Origin: Chloroflexia bacterium
GTDB taxonomy: Bacteria > Chloroflexota > Chloroflexia > Thermomicrobiales > UBA6265
Assembly (NCBI GenBank): GCA_013698285.1
Contig: JACCVE010000199.1
Span: 1 to 6,092, forward strand
Reading direction: 5' to 3'
Length of the DNA stretch: 6,092 bases
Positions within the stretch are counted from its first letter, which is position 1. Each line of letters opens with the position of its first letter. The notes under the pieces were generated by a model that saw only the letters and a program-made list of their open reading frames with translations, did not search any database and was not told the origin of the DNA. The translations under genes and the position numbers were made by a program. This document shows positions 1-5,029 of this stretch, piece by piece.

Positions 1-2
1 CC

Positions 3-635
3 CTCCGGGCGGTGCAACCCGGTCGTGGGGCGAGCCGCCAGGCCCGGCTCGGCTGGGGCCTGGTGAGCGTGCCGCCAGTCGCTTGGCTAACGATGGTGGC
101 GACGTTCCCCTACCTCTGGCCCGACCCGATCGGTCACACCCGGGCCCTGTTCACCTTCCGGGCCCGATCGTTCGAGTTGCAGATGCGGGCCTTCGACCGG
201 GCCGCCGTCGAGACCCGGGGCGAAGCGTTCGACCGCGTCTGGCGCCAGCTCACCGACTGGATGACCACGGGCGGCGTCCTCGATGCCCGCCTGCGCGACT
301 GGACCGGAACCGGCTGGGCCGACCTGCGTTACCTCGACGTCGCGCTGGCGGCGCTCGGCCTGGTCGCCGTCCTTGGCCTCATCCGGCGAGAGGGCCCCGT
401 CGGACCGGCCGCGCTGGTCGCCGCAACGGTCGGCGGCGAGGCCCTGCTGGTCTTCCTGGCGATGGACGTCGACTACGCCCGCTACCACCTGCCGATCCTG
501 CTGGCGCTGGCGGTGTCGGCCGGGTTGGGGGTGGGGATGGCGTGGGGCGGGCTCCTTGCTCTGGCAGGGCGGATCGGGCGCCGGGGAGCGCAGCCGGTGC
601 CCCTGCGTTCGCTCGACGCTCGGGCTGGCGGGTGA
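3..635 (+). CDS. C-terminal part of a polytopic membrane protein, probably GT-C/PMT-like glycosyltransferase (5' end outside window)
   Basis: The reading frame is open to the left edge, so the true start lies outside the window; a GTG at 12 is in frame but has no convincing ribosome binding site. Numbering from that GTG, hydrophobic segments lie near residues 15-35, 108-124, 132-152 and 158-186, separated by a polar loop (about 38-106) rich in Arg, Asp and Trp. The segment FPYLWPDPIG at the end of the first span, followed by a FxFRAR stretch, resembles the C-terminal half of phospholipid-carrier-dependent glycosyltransferases (GT39/PMT-like), which transfer sugars from lipid carriers at the membrane. 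The catalytic acidic loop of that family is N-terminal and not visible, so the enzyme assignment is an inference; a membrane protein is secure. The gene converges on the PIN toxin with only 18 bases between the stop codons and no visible terminator. Confidence 0.68.
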   Translation, partial: LRAVQPGRGASRQARLGWGLVSVPPVAWLTMVATFPYLWPDPIGHTRALFTFRARSFELQMRAFDRAAVETRGEAFDRVWRQLTDWMTTGGVLDARLRDWTGTGWADLRYLDVALAALGLVAVLGLIRREGPVGPAALVAATVGGEALLVFLAMDVDYARYHLPILLALAVSAGLGVGMAWGGLLALAGRIGRRGAQPVPLRSLDARAGG

Positions 636-653
636 GACCACTGTTGGGAGGAA

Positions 654-1106
654 TCAGACAATGTCGCGCCAGAGCCGGGCATCGGTGAACCGGCTGAGGT
701 GACGGACGTTCGTGGTGGCGATGATCACGTCGGTCCCCAGCCGCGCGGCCACCTGACGCCACTGGGCGATGAGGATCATGTCGATGTCGATCGCGTTGTC
801 CCCGGCCGTCCGCAGCCCGGCACGTCGCGCTTCCGCCCACAACGCGGCGGCCATCCGCATCGAGGCAGTCGTGAGCGGTTCATAGGTGAGCCCTGCCGAG
901 AAACCGTCGAGGGCCTGCACGCGCGTGGCATCGCCGAAATGGAGGAGCTTCCGACGGTACTCGTAGTCAATGATCTCCGGGACGACGACCGACTCCCCGG
1001 CACGCAACGTCTCCCGGAGCCAACGTCGCACCGCGAGATGGGATGGCCGGATAGTCGGATGGAGCAATTCTCCCAACACACCGGAATCGAGCACGATCGC
1101 CGTCAC
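654..1106 (-). CDS. PIN-domain (VapC-like) toxin ribonuclease
   Basis: Predicted 150-residue PIN nuclease, the usual size for VapC toxins, which cleave RNA with a Mg2+-binding acidic cluster. Visible candidates for the cluster are D7 in the N-terminal strand (AIVLDSG), E44 or E49 in VVPEIIDYEY, D109 in IDIDMILIAQW (the DxxIA-type helix), and the TTNVRHLSRF segment near 131-140, which matches the usual T-x-N-x-xHF end motif. The frame could be extended to an ATG at 1160, but I chose the GTG at 1106: its GTGA overlaps the stop of the upstream small gene, and the PIN fold begins at once (MTAIVLDS). The overlap implies translational coupling, the normal arrangement of antitoxin-toxin operons. The PIN call is strong; toxicity and target are inferred. 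Hand-counted GC in sample rows is about 65-68%, somewhat below the metabolic genes. Confidence 0.85.
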   Translation of the reverse strand: MTAIVLDSGVLGELLHPTIRPSHLAVRRWLRETLRAGESVVVPEIIDYEYRRKLLHFGDATRVQALDGFSAGLTYEPLTTASMRMAAALWAEARRAGLRTAGDNAIDIDMILIAQWRQVAARLGTDVIIATTNVRHLSRFTDARLWRDIV

Positions 1107-1222
1107 GGATAGATCTTGTACCCTTCTGGGCGCCCTTCGTTCAGGGCGTCCCGCATCCACTCCCAGGCACGGCGTTGCTCCTCGGGGTCCTCGTCATCGA
1201 GCGATTCCAGGACCCGGATCGC
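1103..1222 (-). repeat. Tandem paralogous 3' segment, copy next to the toxin
   Basis: This segment encodes the 39-residue conserved tail plus stop of the toxin-coupled small gene and is homologous, in the same orientation, to 1394-1513. Identity is clear at protein level (about 20/39, no gaps) but patchy in DNA, so the duplication is old. The DNA match is best at the very end, where both copies read ATCT, two variable bases, then CCGTGACG across the stop codon. Confidence 0.7.
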
Positions 1223-1348
1223 GGGATGGGCCCATGGTTCGTCCGTCGTATCGGGGTGCGATCCTGCCGATGGCACGGGATCCCGGCCGTCCTCGACGAC
1301 GGGTCCTGTCTGGTCTGACGTTACCCCTTGTCTTTCAGTCTGAGCCAT
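1103..1348 (-). CDS. Small antitoxin-like protein coupled to the PIN toxin
   Basis: This 81-residue acidic protein is the immediate partner of the PIN gene, with a 4-base stop/start overlap. The start is the ATG at 1348, because AGGAAGGA lies 4 bases upstream; ATGs further upstream in the same frame (as far as 1387) lack such a site. The N-terminal half is polar, low in hydrophobics and probably disordered. The last 39 residues, beginning AIRVLESLDDEDPEEQ and ending GYKIYP, look helical and align without gaps with the end of the neighbouring gene at 1394-1699 (20 of 39 identical by eye). From its position, size and charge it is probably the antitoxin, with the conserved tail a candidate for binding the toxin. 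I see no classical AbrB, RHH, PHD or HTH DNA-binding motif, so the family is unrecognised and the role is inferred from context. Confidence 0.7.
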   Translation of the reverse strand: MAQTERQGVTSDQTGPVVEDGRDPVPSAGSHPDTTDEPWAHPAIRVLESLDDEDPEEQRRAWEWMRDALNEGRPEGYKIYP

Positions 1349-1352
1349 CACG

Positions 1353-1360
1353 TCCTTCCT
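1353..1360 (-). promoter_or_regulatory. Ribosome binding site of the toxin-coupled small gene
   Basis: AGGAAGGA on the minus strand, four bases before the ATG at 1348. It decides the start: the longer frame beginning at 1387 has nothing comparable. Confidence 0.75.
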
Positions 1361-1393
1361 GATCGCGGGCATGACCATGCCGAACATCGGTCG

Positions 1394-1513
1394 TCACGGG
1401 AAGATTTCATGTCCCGGGAAGCGACGTTCATTGAGACCGTCACGCAATGCTAACCATGTCTCCGTCTGCTCATCTGGATCGCCGTCACGGAACGACCTCA
1501 GCGTACGGATGGC
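1394..1513 (-). repeat. Tandem paralogous 3' segment, orphan copy
   Basis: Partner of the segment at 1103-1222: it encodes the corresponding 39 residues and stop of the first gene in the operon. Similarity stops abruptly upstream, where the two proteins' N-terminal halves no longer align, so either only the C-terminal module was kept under selection or the N-terminal parts evolved freely. Confidence 0.68.
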
Positions 1514-1699
1514 CTCAGCCGGATAGAAATCCGGAAACGGATTCGCCGGAGAAACCGTGGCTCCCACATCTGCATCGCTACGACCGATCGCAGGTAGGGG
1601 AAGCGATTGACTAACCTTCTGCCCCGAGGATTCATCGTATTGCTCCTCGACTGCGCCGGTCTCTCCCTCGACCGCGTCGTGGACCACTCGTCTGCCCAT
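1394..1699 (-). CDS. Second antitoxin-like protein, paralogue of the adjacent small gene
   Basis: 101 residues, first gene of the leftward operon. The ATG at 1699 is preceded by a perfect AGGAGG five bases upstream, so this is clearly a translated gene. The N-terminal half is acidic and polar (rich in Glu, Gln, Ser) and does not resemble the partner gene. Residues about 63-101, from AIRTLRSFRDGDPDEQ to HEIFP, match the C-terminus of the gene at 1103-1348 position for position; shared features include DGDP/DEDP-type turns, EQ, W, LRDxLNE/MRDxLNE and a final I-x-P. No toxin gene follows directly: 45 bases separate its stop from the start of the next small gene. It may be an orphan antitoxin, a second regulator of the same toxin, or a relic of a duplicated pair. 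Family not recognised; function inferred from its neighbours. Confidence 0.66.
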   Translation of the reverse strand: MGRRVVHDAVEGETGAVEEQYDESSGQKVSQSLPLPAIGRSDADVGATVSPANPFPDFYPAEAIRTLRSFRDGDPDEQTETWLALRDGLNERRFPGHEIFP

Positions 1700-1704
1700 G
1701 GTGT

Positions 1705-1710
1705 CCTCCT
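1705..1710 (-). promoter_or_regulatory. Ribosome binding site of the first small gene
   Basis: AGGAGG on the minus strand, five bases before the ATG at 1699. It is a full consensus site and fixes the start of the 101-residue protein. Confidence 0.8.
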
Positions 1711-1741
1711 ATCTCATCTCACCGAGGTTGATCGCGCCGTC

Positions 1742-1771
1742 CGTCACCATGTGGTGGACATCGGTATGACG
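1742..1771. promoter_or_regulatory. Nested inverted repeats, possible operator of the toxin-antitoxin operon
   Basis: Two overlapping dyads lie in the divergent space between the leftward small-gene operon (start 1699) and the rightward aldolase gene (start 1891). CACCA (1745-1749) and TGGTG (1752-1756) surround two bases. A wider pair, CGTCA (1742-1746) and TGACG (1767-1771), encloses it. Toxin-antitoxin operons are typically autoregulated through such palindromes in front of the first gene. No good -35/-10 pair is visible beside it, so operator function is inference. Confidence 0.35.
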
Positions 1772-1841
1772 CCTCGGGCATGGGGTAATGGGTCCACGGG
1801 GCGCCGGGATCATGGCCACCCGAACCATCCCCCTTACCCCG

Positions 1842-1847
1842 TATGAT
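1842..1847 (+). promoter_or_regulatory. Possible -10 element for the RraA-family gene
   Basis: TATGAT, 5 of 6 to the TATAAT consensus, lies 43 bases before the ATG at 1891 and would give a leader of roughly 37 bases. No recognisable TTGACA-like -35 sits 16-18 bases upstream, so this is a weak call based on the hexamer and its position. Confidence 0.3.
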
Positions 1848-1878
1848 GCGACCTGCGCCCGTCCGTCATTTTGCACCC

Positions 1879-1884
1879 AGGAGG
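1879..1884 (+). promoter_or_regulatory. Ribosome binding site of the RraA-family gene
   Basis: AGGAGG, six bases before the ATG at 1891. It selects that start over the in-frame ATGs at 1843 and 1846, which lack a site and would add an N-terminal extension foreign to the family. Confidence 0.8.
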
Positions 1885-1890
1885 TTCCCC

Positions 1891-2586
1891 ATGGCATCCA
1901 GTTCAGACCCGTACCGACTCCCCGAGGCCCACCTGGCCTACCTGCGGGGGGTCGATAGCCCGACCCTGGCCAACGCGATCGAGACGTTTGAGGTCCGAGA
2001 CCGGACCGAGGGGTTCATCGGCGGCACGGTCCGCTCGATGTTCCCCGACCTGGGGGTGATGGTCGGTCAGGCGGTGACGGTGACGGTCGCGAATGACCCC
2101 GGCCCGGTGGCGGGGCGGGAGGGGTTCTGGGAGATGTGGGAGGCGTTGGAGGCCGCGCCCCACCCGGCCGTGCTGGTGATCGCCGACGCCAGCGGCGCCC
2201 CCTCCCGGTGCGCCTACTTCGGCGAGGTGATGGCGACGTTCGCCACCCGCCTGGGCGCCGTCGGGCTGGTCACCGACGGGGGGGTGCGGGACCTGGCCGA
2301 GGTCCGCGCCCTCGGCCTGCACTTCTTTGCCCCGTTCCCCGTGGTCTCGCACGGCAACTTCCACGTCGCCTCGGTCGGGGAGCCGGTCACCCTCGACGGG
2401 CAGGTGATCCGGCCCGGCGACATCCTCCACGGCGACGCCAACGGGGTCGTCATCGTCCCCACGGAGGTGCTGGACGGCCTGCCGGCGGCGATCGAGGACA
2501 TCCTGGCCAAGGAGGCCGAGACGATGGAGCGGATCAGGGCCGAGGGGTTCCGCCTGGCGGACATCCGGCCCAGTTCGGGGTATTGA
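1891..2586 (+). CDS. RraA-family protein, 4-hydroxy-4-methyl-2-oxoglutarate aldolase / oxaloacetate decarboxylase type
   Basis: 231 residues, typical for the RraA / class II HMG-CHA aldolase family (about 200-240), whose members cleave or decarboxylate 2-oxo acids using a divalent metal; some instead act as RNase E inhibitors. Visible signatures: SPTLANAIE (23-31) near the N-terminus; VLVIADAS (94-101); the core GEVMATFATRLGAVGLVTDGG (111-131), carrying the family G-E pair (G111, E112); then VRD with R133 and D134, which match the Arg and metal-binding Asp needed for aldolase activity; and HGDANGVVIVP (180-190), the family's GDxxGVVxVP block. Keeping both G-E and R-D favours an enzyme over an RNase-inhibitor role. 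The substrate cannot be read from sequence. The protein is soluble, with no signal peptide. It is transcribed on its own, divergent from the toxin-antitoxin block and convergent with the phosphatase gene. Confidence 0.85.
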   Translation: MASSSDPYRLPEAHLAYLRGVDSPTLANAIETFEVRDRTEGFIGGTVRSMFPDLGVMVGQAVTVTVANDPGPVAGREGFWEMWEALEAAPHPAVLVIADASGAPSRCAYFGEVMATFATRLGAVGLVTDGGVRDLAEVRALGLHFFAPFPVVSHGNFHVASVGEPVTLDGQVIRPGDILHGDANGVVIVPTEVLDGLPAAIEDILAKEAETMERIRAEGFRLADIRPSSGY

Positions 2587-2661
2587 CCGGCCCGGCCGGG
2601 GGTACCGCGTCGAGGACGGGTCAGCGGTCGCCTTCCCCGGCCCTCCCCCAGGCCCGCCCGA
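2587..2661. other. Convergent intergenic spacer, no clear terminator
   Basis: This spacer lies between the stop of the aldolase-type gene and the stop of the phosphatase gene. It is extremely GC-rich and contains the perfect palindrome CCCGGCCGGG (2591-2600), but it has no loop-bearing stem of useful length and no T-run on either strand, so I do not call a terminator. Confidence 0.5.
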
Positions 2662-3957
2662 TCAACGCGGGGCTCCCCGTTCCGACCCGCCCGACGGGGC
2701 CAGGGCCAGCTCTCGCGGGGCGGGGATGAGGGCCATCGCCCCGACGACGATCGGGAAGAGGTCGACGTTGTCGATCTCGCCCGCGAGGCGTTCCGAGCCC
2801 GGGCCAGTGGCCGAGAGGGGGACGGCCGCAGCCGTGTGGCCGGTGGTCGTCCAGCGCAGGCCCCAGGTCCGCCGGAAGTCGCGGTCGGCCGGGTCCTGGG
2901 GCTGGCGCGTCTCGTCATCGGGGGTATCGTCGATCCCCTCGTCCCGATCGGACGCCAACGCCCCGGCTTCCAGGCCGCCGCACTCGTGGTCGGCGGTGAC
3001 GATGATCAGGGTATCGGGGTGACGTTCGGCATAGGCCAGCCCGGCGGCGACGGCGCGGTCCAGGTGCAGGACGGCGCCGACGGCCAGGGCCGCGTTGTTC
3101 TTGTGGGCCATCCGGTCGATCGCGGCCTCCTCGACCATCAGGAAGAAGCCGTCCGAATCTGCCGCCAGCAGTTCGATCGCCCGGGTCGTCATCTCGGCAA
3201 GGGAGACGATCGGCTCGTAGCGTGCCCCCCGGCCCGGGGGGGCGGCGTCAAACAGGTTCTGGTTGGCGAACAAGCCGAGTACCTTGCGTCCTCGCGCCTG
3301 CCGGAGGCCCTCGGCCGAGGAGACATAGGTGTAGCCCCGCTCGATCGCTCGCCGGACCAGGTTTCCACGGGTTCCCCGGCTCCATTCCGTCGGCTCGTCG
3401 CCCGGGTCGTCGGGGAACATCCCGGGGTCGCCGGCCGGGTACCAGAAATCCTCGCCGCCGCCGAGGATCACGTCGACCCCGGTCTCCTCGATGTACTGGC
3501 GGGCGATCTCGTCCTGCTCGGTCCGGCTAGGGACGTGGGCGCCGAAGGCGGCCGGGGTGGCGTCGGTGACCTGGCAGGTCGTCACCAGTCCCGTCGCCTT
3601 GCCGGCGGCCTTGGCCAGGTCGAGCATCGAGGTCAGTCGCTCCCCGCCCGGGCCGATCGCGATCGAGCCGTTGAGGGTCTTGACCCCGGTCGCCAGGGCC
3701 GTCCCGGCCGCCGCCGAATCGGTGACCAGCGCGACCGGGTCGGCCGAGGCGGTGCCGACCCGGCCGTGGACCGGCAGGCCGTCCATGACCAAGGGACGAC
3801 CCAGCAGGCGGCGGGCCGCGTCGCGCTGGGTCGCCCCCATCCCGTCCCCGATGAAGAGGATCACACTCCGCGCCCGGTCCCGACCGATCCCATCGCCCCC
3901 GCCGTCCGCCCCGCCTCGCACGCTGCCTCCCTCGTCTCGTCTCTCACCCACCGCCAT
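2662..3957 (-). CDS. Alkaline phosphatase (PhoA superfamily) without an export signal
   Basis: 431-residue phosphomonoesterase with the full PhoA active site. By spacing against E. coli PhoA: D38 in FIGDGMG (metal); S81 in TDSAAAGTALATG (phosphorylated nucleophile); D132 and T134 in VTDATPAAF; R145 in HVPSR (phosphate binding); E276, D281 and H285 in VEEAAIDRMAHKNN; D323 and H324 in TADHECGG; H374 in TTGHTAAAVPL. It should release phosphate from monoesters with two Zn2+ and one Mg2+. The first 30 residues are charged and glycine-rich with no hydrophobic stretch, and a stop codon lies five codons upstream of the ATG, so no Sec or Tat signal exists in this frame. The ATG at 3957 has GGAG three bases upstream; a GTG at 3921 behind GGAGG is an alternative start and also gives no signal. 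An acidic stretch (339-361) separates the DH and GHT motifs. It converges with the RraA-family gene, leaving 75 bases between. Confidence 0.9.
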   Translation of the reverse strand: MAVGERRDEGGSVRGGADGGGDGIGRDRARSVILFIGDGMGATQRDAARRLLGRPLVMDGLPVHGRVGTASADPVALVTDSAAAGTALATGVKTLNGSIAIGPGGERLTSMLDLAKAAGKATGLVTTCQVTDATPAAFGAHVPSRTEQDEIARQYIEETGVDVILGGGEDFWYPAGDPGMFPDDPGDEPTEWSRGTRGNLVRRAIERGYTYVSSAEGLRQARGRKVLGLFANQNLFDAAPPGRGARYEPIVSLAEMTTRAIELLAADSDGFFLMVEEAAIDRMAHKNNAALAVGAVLHLDRAVAAGLAYAERHPDTLIIVTADHECGGLEAGALASDRDEGIDDTPDDETRQPQDPADRDFRRTWGLRWTTTGHTAAAVPLSATGPGSERLAGEIDNVDLFPIVVGAMALIPAPRELALAPSGGSERGAPR

Positions 3958-4039
3958 ATTCTCCCCAGCCTACCGCACCGGGGGGGCCAAGGGCATAACG
4001 CCCCGTGATCGCGACGGCCGGTCGGTCCACGTTCTTTCA

Positions 4040-4070
4040 GATATGTCCCAGCGCGGCGAATGCGCCAAGC
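4040..4070 (-). promoter_or_regulatory. Weak promoter candidate for the phosphatase gene
   Basis: On the minus strand TTGGCG (4 of 6 to the -35 consensus) is followed after 17 bases by CATATC (3 of 6 to the -10 consensus). Transcription would begin near 4033 and give a leader of about 76 bases. The spacing is ideal but the hexamers are poor, so confidence is low. Confidence 0.22.
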
Positions 4071-4073
4071 GCT
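4050..4073. promoter_or_regulatory. Interrupted inverted repeat upstream of the hyi promoter, possible operator
   Basis: AGCGC-GGCG and CGCC-AA-GCGCT form nine complementary pairs around a four-base centre (AATG), with a two-base bulge (AA, 4067-4068). The repeat ends four bases before the -35 hexamer at 4078 and overlaps the weak promoter candidate on the opposite strand. A regulator bound here could act on either divergent gene. As an RNA hairpin it would lie outside the predicted hyi transcript, so a protein-binding site is the more natural reading. Confidence 0.42.
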
Positions 4074-4077
4074 GACG

Positions 4078-4106
4078 TTGACCAAGCCCGCCACTCCCCA
4101 TACGAT
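4078..4106 (+). promoter_or_regulatory. Sigma70-type promoter of the hyi-glxR operon
   Basis: TTGACC (4078-4083, 5 of 6 to the -35 consensus), a spacer of exactly 17 bases, then TACGAT (4101-4106, 4 of 6 to the -10 consensus). Transcription would start near 4113, giving a leader of about 44 bases before the ATG at 4157. It is the best promoter in the window and sits at the expected place in a divergent gap. Confidence 0.62.
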
Positions 4107-4156
4107 GCCGGGGACGCCGGACGTGCCCACCGCGACCCCAGACGATCGGGAGGACC

Positions 4157-4939
4157 ATGCCCAGATTCGCCGTCAACCTGTCGATGGTATTCACAGAGTA
4201 TCCGGTCCTCGAACGGTTCGACCGGGCCGCGGCGGCCGGCTTCGACGCCGTCGAATTCCTGTTCCCCTACGACCAGGACATCGCCGCGATCGGCGACGCA
4301 CTGGCCCGGAACGGCCTGACGCAGGTGCTGTTCAACCTGCCCGCGGGCGACTTCGCGGCCGGTCAGCGCGGCATCGCCAACGACCCGGCCAGGGTGGCAG
4401 AGTTCCGGGACGGGGTCGAGCGAGCCCTGGAGATCGCCGCCCGGCTCGGGGTGCGGACGCTGAACTGCCTGGTCGGCCTCGACGTGCCGGGCGTCTCCCG
4501 GGAGCGGCAGTGGGAGACCGCGGCCGAGAACCTGGCCCACGCCGCCGAGCGAGCCCAGGCCGCCGGGGTGCGGCAGATGATCGAACCCCTGAACCGCCTC
4601 GACGCACCGGGCTTCCTGATCGGGACCACCGCCGAGGCGCTGGCCCTGATCGACCGGGCCGGGCACCCCAACCTGGCCCTCCAATACGATGTCTATCACG
4701 CCCAGCGGGTGGAAGGAAACCTGGTCGAGACGATCCGCGCCAACATTGGCCGGATCGGTCACGTCCAGGTCGCCGACACCCCCGGTCGCCACCAGCCCGG
4801 CACCGGCGAGATCGCCTTCCCGTTCGTCTTCGCCGCCCTGGACGAGGTGGGATACACGGGCCACATCAGCGGCGAATACGTCCCCCTCGGCCCCTCCGAG
4901 GCGTCGTTCGGGTGGTTCGAGGAGTGGCGGGAGCGGTAG
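4157..4939 (+). CDS. hyi: Hydroxypyruvate isomerase family protein (TIM-barrel)
   Basis: 260 residues, matching the roughly 258-residue Hyi family, AP-endonuclease-2-like TIM-barrel enzymes that interconvert hydroxypyruvate and tartronate semialdehyde in the cytoplasm. Typical landmarks: MPRFAVNLSMVFTEYP at the N-terminus; AAAAGFDAVEFLFPYD (24-39); LFNLPAGD (58-65); MIEPLNRLDAPGF with the catalytic-type E143; LQYDVYHAQ with D178 and H181; HVQVADTPGRHQPGTGEI with H202 and Q204; and GHISGEYVPLG with the second catalytic-type E240. The positions E143 and E240 fall where the family has its two key glutamates. The ATG at 4157 has GGGAGG three bases upstream. It is the first gene of a two-gene operon behind a good promoter. 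The close homologue OtnI (2-oxo-tetronate isomerase) shares these features, so the exact substrate is uncertain. Confidence 0.87.
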   Translation: MPRFAVNLSMVFTEYPVLERFDRAAAAGFDAVEFLFPYDQDIAAIGDALARNGLTQVLFNLPAGDFAAGQRGIANDPARVAEFRDGVERALEIAARLGVRTLNCLVGLDVPGVSRERQWETAAENLAHAAERAQAAGVRQMIEPLNRLDAPGFLIGTTAEALALIDRAGHPNLALQYDVYHAQRVEGNLVETIRANIGRIGHVQVADTPGRHQPGTGEIAFPFVFAALDEVGYTGHISGEYVPLGPSEASFGWFEEWRER

Positions 4940-5029
4940 ACGGTCGCCCGGTCCAGCCTTGGGTGAACGCCGAATGGCGACGGGGCACGAGTGACTGAGC
5001 ACGATTCACGGATGGGATAGGGGGACAGG

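Noticed and set aside
1107..1160. Longer N-terminus for the PIN protein starting at the ATG at 1160
   Set aside because: The extra 18 residues are Arg-rich and would lie inside the upstream small gene. The GTG at 1106 forms a GTGA coupling and starts exactly at the PIN fold.
1607..1846. Small plus-strand open frame (79 codons) antisense to the first small gene
   Set aside because: Antisense to a gene with a perfect AGGAGG; no domain.
1709..1897. Small minus-strand open frame (62 codons) between the two divergent operons
   Set aside because: No ribosome binding site, no family resemblance, and it overlaps the start of the aldolase gene. The region is better read as regulatory.
2587..2600. 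GC-rich palindrome as a terminator for the aldolase gene
   Set aside because: The perfect palindrome leaves no loop, any looped stem is only four or five pairs, and there is no T-run.
2136..2729. Plus-strand out-of-frame reading across the aldolase-type gene
   Set aside because: Low-complexity Arg/Gly/Pro product; the overlapping frame has the family motifs and a proper ribosome binding site.
2836..4008. Long open frame (390 codons) on the plus strand opposite the phosphatase gene
   Set aside because: It mirrors a gene with a complete set of PhoA motifs. Its product is rich in Gly, Arg, Pro and Gln with no recognisable domain, the usual result of high-GC antisense frames.
4968..4979. CGCC-GAAT-GGCG mini-hairpin between hyi and glxR
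   Set aside because: Only four pairs, with no T-run, and expected by chance at this GC content.
4060..4998. Open frame (312 codons) on the plus strand in another frame over hyi
   Set aside because: Arg/Pro/Gly-rich product typical of an out-of-frame reading of a high-GC gene.
4037..5002. Open frame (321 codons) on the minus strand opposite hyi
   Set aside because: Antisense shadow of a well-conserved isomerase; no domain and no start signal.
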